In this document: in pieces, positions 1-6,450 of the stretch | Numbering within the stretch: the stretch's first letter is position 1 | Layout: the number at the start of each line of letters is the position of its first letter | Assembly: GCA_947624095.1 (NCBI GenBank) | Contig: CANQIR010000005.1 | Coordinates: forward strand, 1-15,805 | Direction of reading: 5' to 3' | Length of the DNA stretch: 15,805 nt | Origin: an uncultured Bacilli bacterium | GTDB lineage: Bacteria > Bacillota_I > Bacilli_A > RF39 > UBA660 | Program-made: the position numbers and the translations under genes | Notes under the pieces: generated by a model | The model's database searches: none | Told to the model about the DNA's origin: nothing | The model's input: only the letters and a program-made list of their open reading frames with translations

Positions 1-321
1 GATAAAAACAATACAAAATTTATTAAAGTTGAACTTTCAGAGAAAATGATCAAAGAAAGAAACAAACTTACATTTTTGGTTATAATTACAAGTTTATGTT
101 GGATAGCTATGATGACCTTTTGTTGGTTTGTTGATTGTCCGGGACTTAACATAAAAATTCCTAATGAAGATCTTTATAGAAAATTAATAGCATTGGCAGT
201 TGTAATGTCGTTATATTATGCCAACAAATTAATGAATAGCTATCTTAAAAAATACTACCATTCATATGAATCCATCCGGCATAAACTATTATCAAAAAAT
301 AAAAAGGGGGTGATAGAATAA
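1..321 (+). CDS. Small membrane protein, 5' end cut by window edge
   Basis: The frame is open from base 1 to the TAA at 319-321, so the gene probably begins outside the window. An internal ATG at 46 has no convincing Shine-Dalgarno sequence, so I treat it as internal. The 106 visible residues hold a clear membrane segment (window residues about 23-44, LTFLVIITSLCW...) and a second short hydrophobic stretch (62-74), then a basic, Tyr/Lys-rich tail (NKLMNSYLKKYYHSYESI). I do not recognise the family. Its 3' end overlaps the preferred start of the next gene by a few bases, which suggests translational coupling. A broken relative of its C-terminal part lies at about 1985-2107, so the family was present twice here. 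Confidence 0.6.
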   Translation, partial: DKNNTKFIKVELSEKMIKERNKLTFLVIITSLCWIAMMTFCWFVDCPGLNIKIPNEDLYRKLIALAVVMSLYYANKLMNSYLKKYYHSYESIRHKLLSKNKKGVIE

Positions 322-638
322 AAACTTTACTCAATAAGTATGGAGTAAAGGCACTAATTGTAATACTAATACTACTTATATTGCTAATGTTTAAAGTTTC
401 TATTGGTGATGGTGCTATCACAAAATTAACATCACCAAATGGAGAATACACATTAAATATTTATAAAAACAGAAACTGTACTAATTGTGAATGGGTAGTA
501 GAAATCAAAATAATTAAAAACAATAACGTAATAGTAAAAGATATATATTATGATGAAGAAATATCTGAATCAAATATTGAATGGATAGATGATAATAAAG
601 TCAAAGTAGATAATGAAATAATCAATGTAGATGAATAA
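318..638 (+). CDS. DUF5412-like membrane-anchored protein with apparent ATA start
   Basis: The frame extends well upstream of the first conventional starts (TTG 381, ATG 387). From 318 it reads I-K-T-L-L-N-K-Y-G-V-K followed by a strong membrane segment (ALIVILILLILLMF, residues about 12-25). A good ribosome site, GGGGTGAT, lies at 306-313, only 4 nt before ATA 318. Starting at 381 would cut the membrane anchor and leave the gene with no ribosome site, so 318 is preferred: 106 aa. After the anchor come a Ser-Pro-Asn-Gly-Glu-Tyr-Thr-Leu-Asn strand, an inner strand region and the ending IEWIDDNKVKVDNEIINVD. From memory this pattern resembles the DUF5412 family of Firmicutes (function unknown). 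ATA may be a rare start or a mutated ATG. A perfect hairpin terminator follows. Confidence 0.6.
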   Translation: MKTLLNKYGVKALIVILILLILLMFKVSIGDGAITKLTSPNGEYTLNIYKNRNCTNCEWVVEIKIIKNNNVIVKDIYYDEEISESNIEWIDDNKVKVDNEIINVDE

Positions 639-651
639 TATAAATACTCCT

Positions 652-684
652 AACCATTAGCAAATATTTTTGCTAATGGTTTTT
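652..684 (+). terminator. Intrinsic terminator after the DUF5412-like gene
   Basis: A perfect 13-bp stem (652-664 with 669-681) and a 4-nt loop, continuing into a T run. It is the strongest hairpin in the accessory half. The lysin gene starts only 28 nt after it, leaving no visible promoter between. Confidence 0.88.
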
Positions 685-711
685 AAATTAAATGAAAGCG
701 AGGTGTAAAAT

Positions 712-1428
712 GTGTCAAAAGTGATGAATAATAGCCAATTTGTTGGCATAGCTAAAGAAATAGCTACTAATTATAAAACTTTATACATAATGGGGTGTTT
801 TGGCGCACCAATGAATAATAAAAATAAAAATAGATATTGTAAAAATAATGCTTATAATAAGCAAATAACAAGGAATAGTAAGATTCTAAATGCTAGTGAA
901 GATACTTTTGGTTTTGATTGTGTATGTCTAATTAAGGGCATTCTTTGGGGATGGAATGGTGATATAAGCAAAACATATGGTGGAGCTATATATAAAGCCA
1001 ATGGCGTAGCTGATGTTAATGCTGATACAATAATGAAATATTGTACAGATGTTACAACCGATTTTTCCCAAATAGAAATTGGCGAAATACTTCATATGTC
1101 AGGCCACGTTGGAATATACATAGGCAATGGTTTAGCTGTAGAATGCACTCCAGTATGGCAAGATGGCGTTCAAATTACAGCAGTGGGTAATATTGGTAAA
1201 ATTAATGGTTATAATACTAGAACTTGGCTAAATCACGGAAAATTAAAATATATAGAATATAGTCAATTAGAAAATCCTAATATTTATGTAGTAGTTAAAG
1301 GTGATACTTTATCAGGAATTGCCAAAAAATTAGGTATCACCAATTGGCGTATTCTCTATAATAAAAACAAAGATGTTATAGGAAATAATCCCAATTTAAT
1401 CATACCCGGTCAAATATTAAAATATTAA
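712..1428 (+). CDS. Phage-type peptidoglycan hydrolase: NlpC/P60-like domain plus LysM
   Basis: Predicted cell-wall hydrolase of 238 aa starting at GTG 712. AGGTG at 701-705 lies 6 nt upstream, and the ATG at 710 in another frame stops after four codons. Residues about 1-150 look like a cysteine-peptidase/amidase lysin domain: FDCVCLIKG places the nucleophile at Cys70, GHVGIYIGNG gives His132 and LAVECTP gives a likely third residue, Glu144. Residues about 190-238 are a C-terminal LysM module (VVVKGDTLSGIAKKLG ... NLIIPGQILKY) that binds peptidoglycan glycan strands. There is no signal peptide, as expected of a phage endolysin that needs a holin for release. No other phage structural gene is visible, so it is probably a prophage leftover or a domesticated lysin. 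The exact peptidoglycan bond cut cannot be told from sequence alone. Confidence 0.85.
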   Translation: MSKVMNNSQFVGIAKEIATNYKTLYIMGCFGAPMNNKNKNRYCKNNAYNKQITRNSKILNASEDTFGFDCVCLIKGILWGWNGDISKTYGGAIYKANGVADVNADTIMKYCTDVTTDFSQIEIGEILHMSGHVGIYIGNGLAVECTPVWQDGVQITAVGNIGKINGYNTRTWLNHGKLKYIEYSQLENPNIYVVVKGDTLSGIAKKLGITNWRILYNKNKDVIGNNPNLIIPGQILKY

Positions 1429-1522
1429 TTTATAAGAAATTGGTTGGTTATAATTAATAAAATAAAAGAGTAGGAAATACATTATTGAAAATGTACTTAT
1501 TAAAAAATTTACTAAAATAATA

Positions 1523-1577
1523 AAAAAGATATTGATAATTAGATTTAAAAGTACACTTCTAATTTATATATCTTTTT
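1523..1577. terminator. Large hairpin after the lysin, possibly a bidirectional terminator
   Basis: AAAAAGATAT (1523-1532) pairs with ATATCTTTTT (1568-1577), and inside it AATTAGA (1537-1543) pairs with TCTAATT (1558-1564). A more distant pair, AAAAGAGTA (1464-1472) with TACTCTTTT (1581-1589), could close an outer stem. T runs lie on the plus side (1585-1592). It separates the lysin from the convergent minus-strand remnant, whose stop lies at 1580-1582. Confidence 0.5.
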
Positions 1578-1579
1578 AT

Positions 1580-1771
1580 TTACTCTTTTTTTAATAGCAA
1601 CTCGTTTTTATGCCAATCTTCAAAATGAAAATTATCGGAAAATGAATATTCTTAATTAATACGTAGCATTTTCTAACAATTATGTTATACTAAAAATAGG
1701 CAATTTCAAAAAATAAACAATAACCATTGTTTGCCATCAACCTGCTTAACTGTTACATTATCAATCTCCAT
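1580..1771 (-). pseudogene. Probable remnant of a minus-strand gene (two peptide fragments)
   Basis: On the minus strand, 1771 to 1706 begins at ATG and reads MEIDNVTVKQVDGKQWLLF before a TGA. Further on, 1651 to 1580 reads EYSFSDNFHFEDWHKNELLL and ends at TAA just before the shared hairpin. Both peptides have the mixed composition of real protein rather than AT-rich noise, and they look like the N- and C-terminal ends of one gene whose middle is lost or scrambled. There is no ribosome site before the ATG. The family is not recognised. This could be chance, since each fragment is only about 20 codons. Confidence 0.35.
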
Positions 1772-1883
1772 ATTTATATTATATTGTTTTTAACGAAGTA
1801 TGTCTCAGTGATAGATACCTTGAATATTGGATTTCTTCAAATAATGAAAATGCCATTTTTATAGTTTTAAAAGGTGTGATGAA

Positions 1884-1946
1884 ATGGAATTGTGTATAAT
1901 AATAGCATTCGTAATATTGATAATTCTTATTGGCTTATTATTTTAA
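1884..1946 (+). CDS. Possible 20-aa hydrophobic peptide
   Basis: ATG 1884 follows AAGGTG (1871-1876) at 7 nt and encodes MELCIIIAFVILIILIGLLF before TAA. The peptide is almost entirely hydrophobic, like a lone membrane segment. It could be a small membrane peptide (type I toxin-like in shape), or the surviving signal-anchor of a broken gene, since the relative of the first gene lies just downstream. No antisense RNA or regulatory partner is evident. Confidence 0.25.
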   Translation: MELCIIIAFVILIILIGLLF

Positions 1947-1984
1947 CTTTTCAATTCCTTTAAATTATATTAACCCATTGTACA

Positions 1985-2107
1985 TCAGTATACTATGCAT
2001 ATAAATGAATGAATAGATATCGTGAAAATGCTATCCTTCATATGAAATCATACATAGAGGCAGTTAATAGCCAAATTAGTAAAGAAATGAAAAAATATGA
2101 TAGATGA
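1985..2107 (+). pseudogene. Broken relative of the first gene (nonsense codon)
   Basis: The frame ending at TGA 2105-2107 reads S-V-Y-Y-A-Y-K-stop-M-N-R-Y-R-E-N-A-I-L-H-M. It aligns with S-L-Y-Y-A-N-K-L-M-N-S-Y-L-K-K-Y-Y-H-S-Y of the gene at 1-321. The stop at 2006-2008 (TGA) stands where the first gene has Leu TTA, a one-base change. At DNA level the two stretches match closely around ATGAATAG and TTCATATGAA. ATG 2009 could open a 32-codon remnant, but there is no ribosome site. The tail overlaps the next frame, as the intact copy does with its partner. Confidence 0.5.
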
Positions 2108-2356
2108 AATATTTCAGATGATAGATTGGAATAATGAGTCTGAAATTCAAGAAAGAGGAATAGAGTTAGGCAAACAATTCGCAGATTTTACTATATTTTT
2201 CCAGCCAATAATCTGTAAAATATACAATAACAAATTTGAAGGAAAAAGAAGAGAAAACTGGTTTAAGAATTTAACCAACTTGCAAAAGCAACTTATAAAA
2301 TAGAATGGTTCAAAACCCCAAAAGACAAATTCTCTTTTAAACTATTGAAAAAATAA
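2097..2356 (+). pseudogene. Frameshifted immunity-type protein (DUF5071-like N-terminus)
   Basis: ATG 2097 opens a 68-codon frame ending at TAG 2301-2303. Its N-terminus (IDWNNESEIQERGIELGKQ) recalls, from memory, small DUF5071/HEAT-like proteins found among bacterial immunity-type genes. Near its end (ENWFKN...) coding character passes to another frame, which from about 2267 reads E-F-N-Q-L-A-K-A-T-Y-K-I-E-W-F-K-T-P-K-D-K and ends at TAA 2354-2356. Adding one base near 2265-2269 would join the two parts into an 86-residue product, so a single-base deletion is the likely lesion. The start overlaps the upstream remnant by 11 nt. Confidence 0.5.
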
Positions 2357-2396
2357 TATTTATTATATAATTATAATATTAAATGAAGGTGAAATT

Positions 2397-3662
2397 ATGG
2401 CCAAGGAGAAAACAAATGAAAAAAATTTATATATTTGTGAAAGTCAAATAAATTCTTTTGAATACAAAGAGATAGTTAAGTATTTCCCTCAAGTGTACTG
2501 GCTATATTACTGGCTATATGTAATAAGTGGATTAATAGTTAATCTTGTTTTATCTTTAATAATTGCTTTAGTATTTAAAAGAGCTTTAGTAGGTATAATA
2601 TTTTTTGCTATATATCAGGTATATTTAATGATAAAATTTAAAGTAAGATTAGAATATTATATTGAAAAATCATTCAATGCTAAGCAAAAGAAAAAAGATA
2701 CGAATTTATATTTAGAATTCTATAAAGAATACTTTACAGTAAAAGCTAGAGACAATACTAGTAAAATAAATTATTATGATATTGAAAAAGCCATTGAAAC
2801 TGATACCAATTTTTACTTAAAATCGAGTCATAAAAAAATTATAATACCAATTAAAAAAAGCGATTGTGAGATAGAATTAATAGATTTTATACGAAACACT
2901 TTTAAATGTTTGGAAAATCATTTAGGGGAAAATACAAATTTCAAAGGAGTTAAAATATGTCATAATCCTAAAATTATTAAAAATGGAATGATAATATTAT
3001 TTATATTAACTATATTAAGTTTATGGCTTGGATTATATTCACTTGCACTGCTAAACAAATTAATGCCTAAACATGGACTTAATTTTCTTCAAAATACCTG
3101 GGTATTCTGGTGCTGGCTGCCTATTCCAATTTTATCAGTAGTATTAGGTTTCAAATATAGACGAGCAGGATTTAAATGTACCAAGAATATTGTTGTGGGA
3201 TTTATAGTTGGATTTTTACTATTAATTTATGGTGCATTTTGGCTATTTCCAACATTTTCACAAGATTATAGTAAAATTGATGAATATAGAGAAGTAATTG
3301 ATGCAGAGCTTCCTAATGATGGGGAGCTAGAAATTTTAGATTTAAAGATAAATTTGGATGATAAAAAAGATTATATGATTATAAATGTCTATTATGACAA
3401 AGAAGATGTAAGTAATTTAGAAGCTAGTATTGAAAACAACGATAATTGGATTAGAAGTAACGAAATTAAATCCGAATTAAAAATATTTTTTCCATCCCAG
3501 ATGTCTTTAAGTGAAAATGCCTATCTTTCTATATACAATAATACTACTAAAGAGTATAATACTTTACCTTCAGAATCCGGAACATATGAAATATATGTTA
3601 TAAAGTATGAAAAATCAGATAAACATCTAGAAATTCATAAATTTAATTATATATATAAATAA
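2397..3662 (+). CDS. YcxB-like multi-pass membrane protein
   Basis: A 421-aa membrane protein starting at ATG 2397 after GAAGGTGA. Residues about 34-80 contain two membrane segments. Residues about 100-170 form a cytoplasmic domain of the YcxB-like type (LYLEFYKEYFTVKARDNTSK ... INYYDIEKAIETDTNFYL ... KKIIIPIKKSDC). Three more segments follow at about 196-218, 233-251 and 265-285, then an outer or peripheral C-terminal domain of about 135 residues rich in Asp/Glu/Asn. The biochemical role of YcxB-like proteins is unknown; in my recollection they often occur in accessory clusters next to immunity-like genes. Isoleucine is frequently coded by ATA, in contrast to the sporulation genes at the far end of the window. 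The gene seems intact and is alone on its transcript. Confidence 0.65.
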   Translation: MAKEKTNEKNLYICESQINSFEYKEIVKYFPQVYWLYYWLYVISGLIVNLVLSLIIALVFKRALVGIIFFAIYQVYLMIKFKVRLEYYIEKSFNAKQKKKDTNLYLEFYKEYFTVKARDNTSKINYYDIEKAIETDTNFYLKSSHKKIIIPIKKSDCEIELIDFIRNTFKCLENHLGENTNFKGVKICHNPKIIKNGMIILFILTILSLWLGLYSLALLNKLMPKHGLNFLQNTWVFWCWLPIPILSVVLGFKYRRAGFKCTKNIVVGFIVGFLLLIYGAFWLFPTFSQDYSKIDEYREVIDAELPNDGELEILDLKINLDDKKDYMIINVYYDKEDVSNLEASIENNDNWIRSNEIKSELKIFFPSQMSLSENAYLSIYNNTTKEYNTLPSESGTYEIYVIKYEKSDKHLEIHKFNYIYK

Positions 3663-3743
3663 TTATAAACAAGTTAAAAAGAATGTTTAAGTAATTTAAC
3701 AAATTTATAAACGTAAGTTTAAAACATATGCTAGGGGATAGAA

Positions 3744-4301
3744 ATGAAAACAAAAAAATGGGAAATAGGGGATATATATTATTTTAAAGTAAATGACCCT
3801 CAATTAGAAGAATTTAATAATCGTTACTTGATATTTATCGTCGCTGATGAGTGGCGTACAAATATGTACAAAAAAAATCTACCAATTTTTAGAGTAAAAC
3901 TTTCAGAAAAAGAAAAACTTCCGCAAACTAAGGAAGAAATAGAAAACTTAGAATACATAATGATAGATTTTATTCCTTATGCCAGAAGATTTTGGGGGAC
4001 AACAGGTCATGAAGCTTTAAAAGATCCGTTAAAATATGAAAAAGAACATAACTTGGTATTCCATAAAAATAAATGCGGATATTTAACAGAGTACCAAGTT
4101 GTCGTTGATACCAAATATACAAAATCAATCCCTAAATGGATGACATATTTAAATCACTTTGACATAACTCCACCTAACGATGAATTTATCCCTTTTACGC
4201 AGTGGAACATTCGGTATATTCACTCTGAAGACTTAATCAAAAAACTCTATGAGTGTTATTACTATCTAAATGGTGAAGTGTTATTACTATCTAAATGGTG
4301 A
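3744..4301 (+). CDS. Unknown accessory protein, 3' end frameshifted by a 25-bp duplication
   Basis: ATG 3744 follows AGGGGAT at 5 nt. The 185-aa product starts MKTKKWEIGDIYYFKV and is soluble, rich in aromatic and charged residues, with motifs IDFIPYARRFWGT and FDITPPNDEFIPF. I have no firm family; the opening (basic, W-x-I-G-D-I) recalls Imm26-like immunity proteins, which is a weak inference. The last eight codons (VLLLSKW and TGA) come from a perfect tandem duplication. With one 25-bp copy removed, the frame continues past LNGE as RSFHFNKEKAKQNLKDEEEV and on to TAG 4408-4410, giving 213 aa. The downstream 110 bases therefore still carry the original coding tail. The present protein is a truncated version, and function may be lost. 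Confidence 0.7.
   Translation: MKTKKWEIGDIYYFKVNDPQLEEFNNRYLIFIVADEWRTNMYKKNLPIFRVKLSEKEKLPQTKEEIENLEYIMIDFIPYARRFWGTTGHEALKDPLKYEKEHNLVFHKNKCGYLTEYQVVVDTKYTKSIPKWMTYLNHFDITPPNDEFIPFTQWNIRYIHSEDLIKKLYECYYYLNGEVLLLSKW
4252..4301 (+). repeat. Perfect 25-bp tandem duplication causing a frameshift
   Basis: Bases 4252-4276 and 4277-4301 are identical, both starting AGTGTTATTACT. Because 25 is not a multiple of three, the second copy is read in another frame and creates the TGA at 4299-4301. The original coding tail downstream has not gathered stops, so the duplication appears recent or reversible. Confidence 0.95.
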
Positions 4302-4491
4302 GAGGTCATTCCATTTTAATAAAGAAAAAGCTAAGCAAAACCTAAAAGATGAGGAAGAAGTAGAAAAAGCTATAAGTGAATTTTATCAAAATATTAAAGA
4401 TGAAGAATAGAAAATCATTGGTACATTTTTGAAAAAACATAAAATAAGGTAGAAGTGTCAAGTAAAGGTATTATGTGTAATATTAAATCCA

Positions 4492-5187
4492 TTACAGTTC
4501 ATTTTTACTTTTTACAAATTCTTTAAGTATTCTTGTTAAAGCTCTTTTTTCAATTCTTGAAACATAACTTCTAGAAATTCCTAATTCCTTAGCAATCTCC
4601 TTTTGAGTCATCTCATCATTGTCAAATAAACCATATCTTTTAGCTATAATCTCTTTCTCTCGCTCACTTAAAATATCTAGATATCTAAGTAATAACTTAA
4701 TATTATTATCATTATGTAATTGAGTAGCAATATCTAATGAATCATCCTTTAAAACATCTATTAAACTTACTTCATTACCGTCTTTATCATAGCCAACATA
4801 ATCATTTAAACTAACATTATTAATATGTTTTTTAGTTGCTCTAAAATGCATCAATATCTCATTTTCTATACATCTAGCTGCATAAGTAGTTACTCGAGTT
4901 GATTTACTATTTGAATAAGAATCAATCCCTTTAATCAAACCAATCGTCCCAATACTAATTAGATCATCACTATCATAATTTTTTGATTCAAATTTCTTAA
5001 CAATATGAGCTACTAATCTTAAATTATGTTCAATTAACTTACTTCTCGCATTCTTATCTCCCATTTCCATCAATTTTAAATATTTTTCTTCTTCCTCTTT
5101 ACTTAAAGGCTCAGGAAAAACATTATTGGAATAACTTCCTGTAAAAAACATCATATCTTTAATTATATTTAACAATTGTAAAAACAT
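4492..5187 (-). CDS. sigK: Sporulation sigma factor SigK (pro-sigma-K), uninterrupted
   Basis: RNA polymerase sigma factor of the late mother cell, directing coat and cortex maturation genes. The 231-aa product matches my recollection of Bacillus SigK along its length. A hydrophobic pro-sequence (MFLQLLNIIKDMMFFTGS) is followed by YSNNVFPEPLS, so cleavage is expected near Ser18-Tyr19. Region 2 has LIEHNLRLVAHIVKKFE, DDLISIGTIGLIKGIDSY and TYAARCIENEI; region 4 carries a helix-turn-helix, MTQKEIAKELGISRSYVSRI. AGGTGG lies just before the ATG. In B. subtilis and C. difficile this gene is split by the skin element; here it is continuous, so no excision is needed. A mother-cell (sigma-E type) promoter is expected upstream, but only a weak -10 resemblance is visible at about 5203-5210. 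The gene is divergent from the lipoprotein gene. Confidence 0.97.
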   Translation of the reverse strand: MFLQLLNIIKDMMFFTGSYSNNVFPEPLSKEEEEKYLKLMEMGDKNARSKLIEHNLRLVAHIVKKFESKNYDSDDLISIGTIGLIKGIDSYSNSKSTRVTTYAARCIENEILMHFRATKKHINNVSLNDYVGYDKDGNEVSLIDVLKDDSLDIATQLHNDNNIKLLLRYLDILSEREKEIIAKRYGLFDNDEMTQKEIAKELGISRSYVSRIEKRALTRILKEFVKSKNEL

Positions 5188-5221
5188 CTAACCACCTAAT
5201 AAATCATATTGCAATTAAGAA

Positions 5222-5251
5222 TTGTCCTATTCCAATAAAGTATGCTATAAT
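5222..5251 (+). promoter_or_regulatory. Vegetative-type promoter of the lipoprotein gene
   Basis: TTGTCC (5222-5227), an 18-nt spacer and a perfect TATAAT (5246-5251) with the extended -10 dinucleotide TG one base upstream. The ribosome site begins only 5 nt after the -10 box. Confidence 0.75.
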
Positions 5252-5267
5252 TATCTAGGTGATATCT

Positions 5268-5867
5268 ATGAAACTTATAAAAACTTTCTTTTTATCCTTA
5301 CTTGTTCTTTTAATTACTACCGGTTGTGGTAATAAAGAATATGTCGGTTATTGGTGTAAATATGAAGAAACTGGTACTATTATAGTTACTCTAAACGAAA
5401 ATAATACTTCCGCAGAACGAGCAGCTATTGAAAAAGTAATTGGCAACTTTAATGGTTTATCAAGCTATGATTTTATGGATAAAGAAACCTTTGCTAACGA
5501 AACTGGTGAAGAAGGGGAAGCTTATGATACCTACTTTATCTATTTCCTTGACAATACTACTATTGATGAAGCTTTAATGTCTTTACAAAAACTTAGTGGT
5601 GTTAAAAACGTTGAAAAAAATAATATTAAAACCAATGTATCCCTTTATGAATTTATCGATAGTAAAAAATATAAATACCAAGATAGTCTAGGTATTGAAG
5701 AAAAATATAAAGTAACCGGAACTTATAAAATTAATGATAAAGTACTCAATTTAACAAGTCCTACAAATACAACAACTCTCTATATAAAAGATGATTACTT
5801 ATGTGCCGATAGTGCCTGCAATACTATCTATACCAGAACAAATGAATATTGTGAAAAAAATGATTAA
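5268..5867 (+). CDS. Lipoprotein with FtsX-extracellular-domain-like region
   Basis: ATG 5268 is preferred over the in-frame GTG 5259, because AGGTGAT at 5257-5263 is the ribosome site and covers that GTG. The 199-aa product has a lipoprotein signal ending LITTGC, so lipidation is expected at Cys20 and the mature protein sits on the outer face of the membrane. Residues about 30-120 alternate strands and helices (IIVTLNENN, SAERAAIEKVIGNFNGL, DTYFIYFLDNTTIDEALMSL, LSGVKNVEK), a layout like the extracellular domain of the cell-division permease FtsX. That assignment is inference from pattern. The C-terminal part is a second small beta-rich domain with Cys residues (DDYLCADSACNTIY). It has its own promoter and terminator, and lies divergent from sigK. 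Confidence 0.75.
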   Translation: MKLIKTFFLSLLVLLITTGCGNKEYVGYWCKYEETGTIIVTLNENNTSAERAAIEKVIGNFNGLSSYDFMDKETFANETGEEGEAYDTYFIYFLDNTTIDEALMSLQKLSGVKNVEKNNIKTNVSLYEFIDSKKYKYQDSLGIEEKYKVTGTYKINDKVLNLTSPTNTTTLYIKDDYLCADSACNTIYTRTNEYCEKND

Positions 5868-5892
5868 AAAACTACAAAAAAGTAGTTTTTTT
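5866..5892 (+). terminator. Intrinsic terminator of the lipoprotein gene
   Basis: AAAAAACTAC (5866-5875) pairs with GTAGTTTTTT (5882-5891) around a 6-A loop, followed by more T. The stem begins within the stop codon. Confidence 0.85.
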
Positions 5893-5905
5893 ATTATACC
5901 TAAGT

Positions 5906-5917
5906 TATAATTATAAT
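5906..5917 (+). promoter_or_regulatory. Tandem -10 boxes before yqeG
   Basis: Two adjacent TATAAT hexamers (5906-5911 and 5912-5917) lead directly into GAGGTG (5918-5923) and ATG 5929. A matching -35 would fall inside the preceding terminator and is poor. The first box would start transcription at about the ribosome site. Confidence 0.5.
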
Positions 5918-5928
5918 GAGGTGTATTT

Positions 5929-6450
5929 ATGGAAATATTCGTACCTGATATCTATGCTAAAAGCATTTTTGATATAAATTATGATAAATTAATTGATCGA
6001 GGAATTAAATGTATTCTTTTTGATTTAGATAATACTATTGCTCCTAAAGGAGTCAAATCCCCTGATAAAAAAACTATCGAATTATTTGAACAAATCGAAG
6101 AAAAAGGTTTAAAATTAATTATTGTATCCAATAGTGGTAAAAAAAGAGTAACTCCCTTTAAAGAACATTTAAATATCGATGCTGCTCATACCGCTTTAAA
6201 ACCCCTTAAAAATAAATATAAAAAGATAATGAAAATTTATAGATTTAAAGATAATGAAATAGCTGCCGTTGGTGACCAACTTTTAACTGACGTTCTAGGT
6301 GCTAATCGAATGGGCTTAACGAGTATTTTAGTTAATCAGATCTCCGTTAATGATTTTGTTTGGACAAAGATGAACCGGGTAATCGAAAACAAAATCTTTA
6401 AATACTTAGAAAAACATAGTTTATTTAAACTAGGTGAATACTATGATTAA
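5929..6450 (+). CDS. yqeG: YqeG family HAD-type phosphatase
   Basis: HAD superfamily (IIIA) phosphatase of 173 aa, the usual size for the family. Motif I is FDLDNTIA with the nucleophile at Asp32 and Asp34, motif II is VSNSGKK (Ser68), a conserved Lys lies in LKPLKNK, and motif IV is VGDQLLTDVLG (Asp117, Asp122). The physiological substrate in Bacillus is not established; a phosphatidylglycerophosphate-phosphatase-like role is known for relatives in other lineages. GAGGTG precedes ATG 5929. The stop overlaps the next start by 8 bp, as yqeG and yqeH are neighbours in Bacillus, so coupled translation is likely. Confidence 0.92.
   Translation: MEIFVPDIYAKSIFDINYDKLIDRGIKCILFDLDNTIAPKGVKSPDKKTIELFEQIEEKGLKLIIVSNSGKKRVTPFKEHLNIDAAHTALKPLKNKYKKIMKIYRFKDNEIAAVGDQLLTDVLGANRMGLTSILVNQISVNDFVWTKMNRVIENKIFKYLEKHSLFKLGEYYD

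Larger units (their letters stand above)
1429..1990. other. AT-rich stretch without an intact gene
   Basis: This stretch between the lysin and the next remnants has no long intact frame. It contains a large hairpin (1523-1577), two minus-strand peptide fragments that look like the ends of one decayed gene (1580-1771), and a 20-codon hydrophobic frame with a ribosome site (1884-1946). No tRNA or insertion-sequence end is visible. It reads as decaying accessory DNA. Confidence 0.6.

Noticed and set aside
245..451. Minus-strand open frame of 68 codons
   Set aside because: It lies antisense to two plus-strand genes with ribosome sites, and has none of its own.
1464..1590. Riboswitch- or pseudoknot-like structure in the post-lysin region
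   Set aside because: Crossing pairs such as TGTACTT with AAGTACA exist, but they are short and AT-rich, and no gene follows; a terminator explains the main stem.
1884..1946. Type I toxin-antitoxin peptide
   Set aside because: The peptide shape fits, but no antisense RNA promoter, repeat or terminator arrangement supports it.
4492..5187. Skin-type interruption or recombination site in sigK
   Set aside because: The frame is continuous through all conserved regions; no repeat or inserted gene is present.
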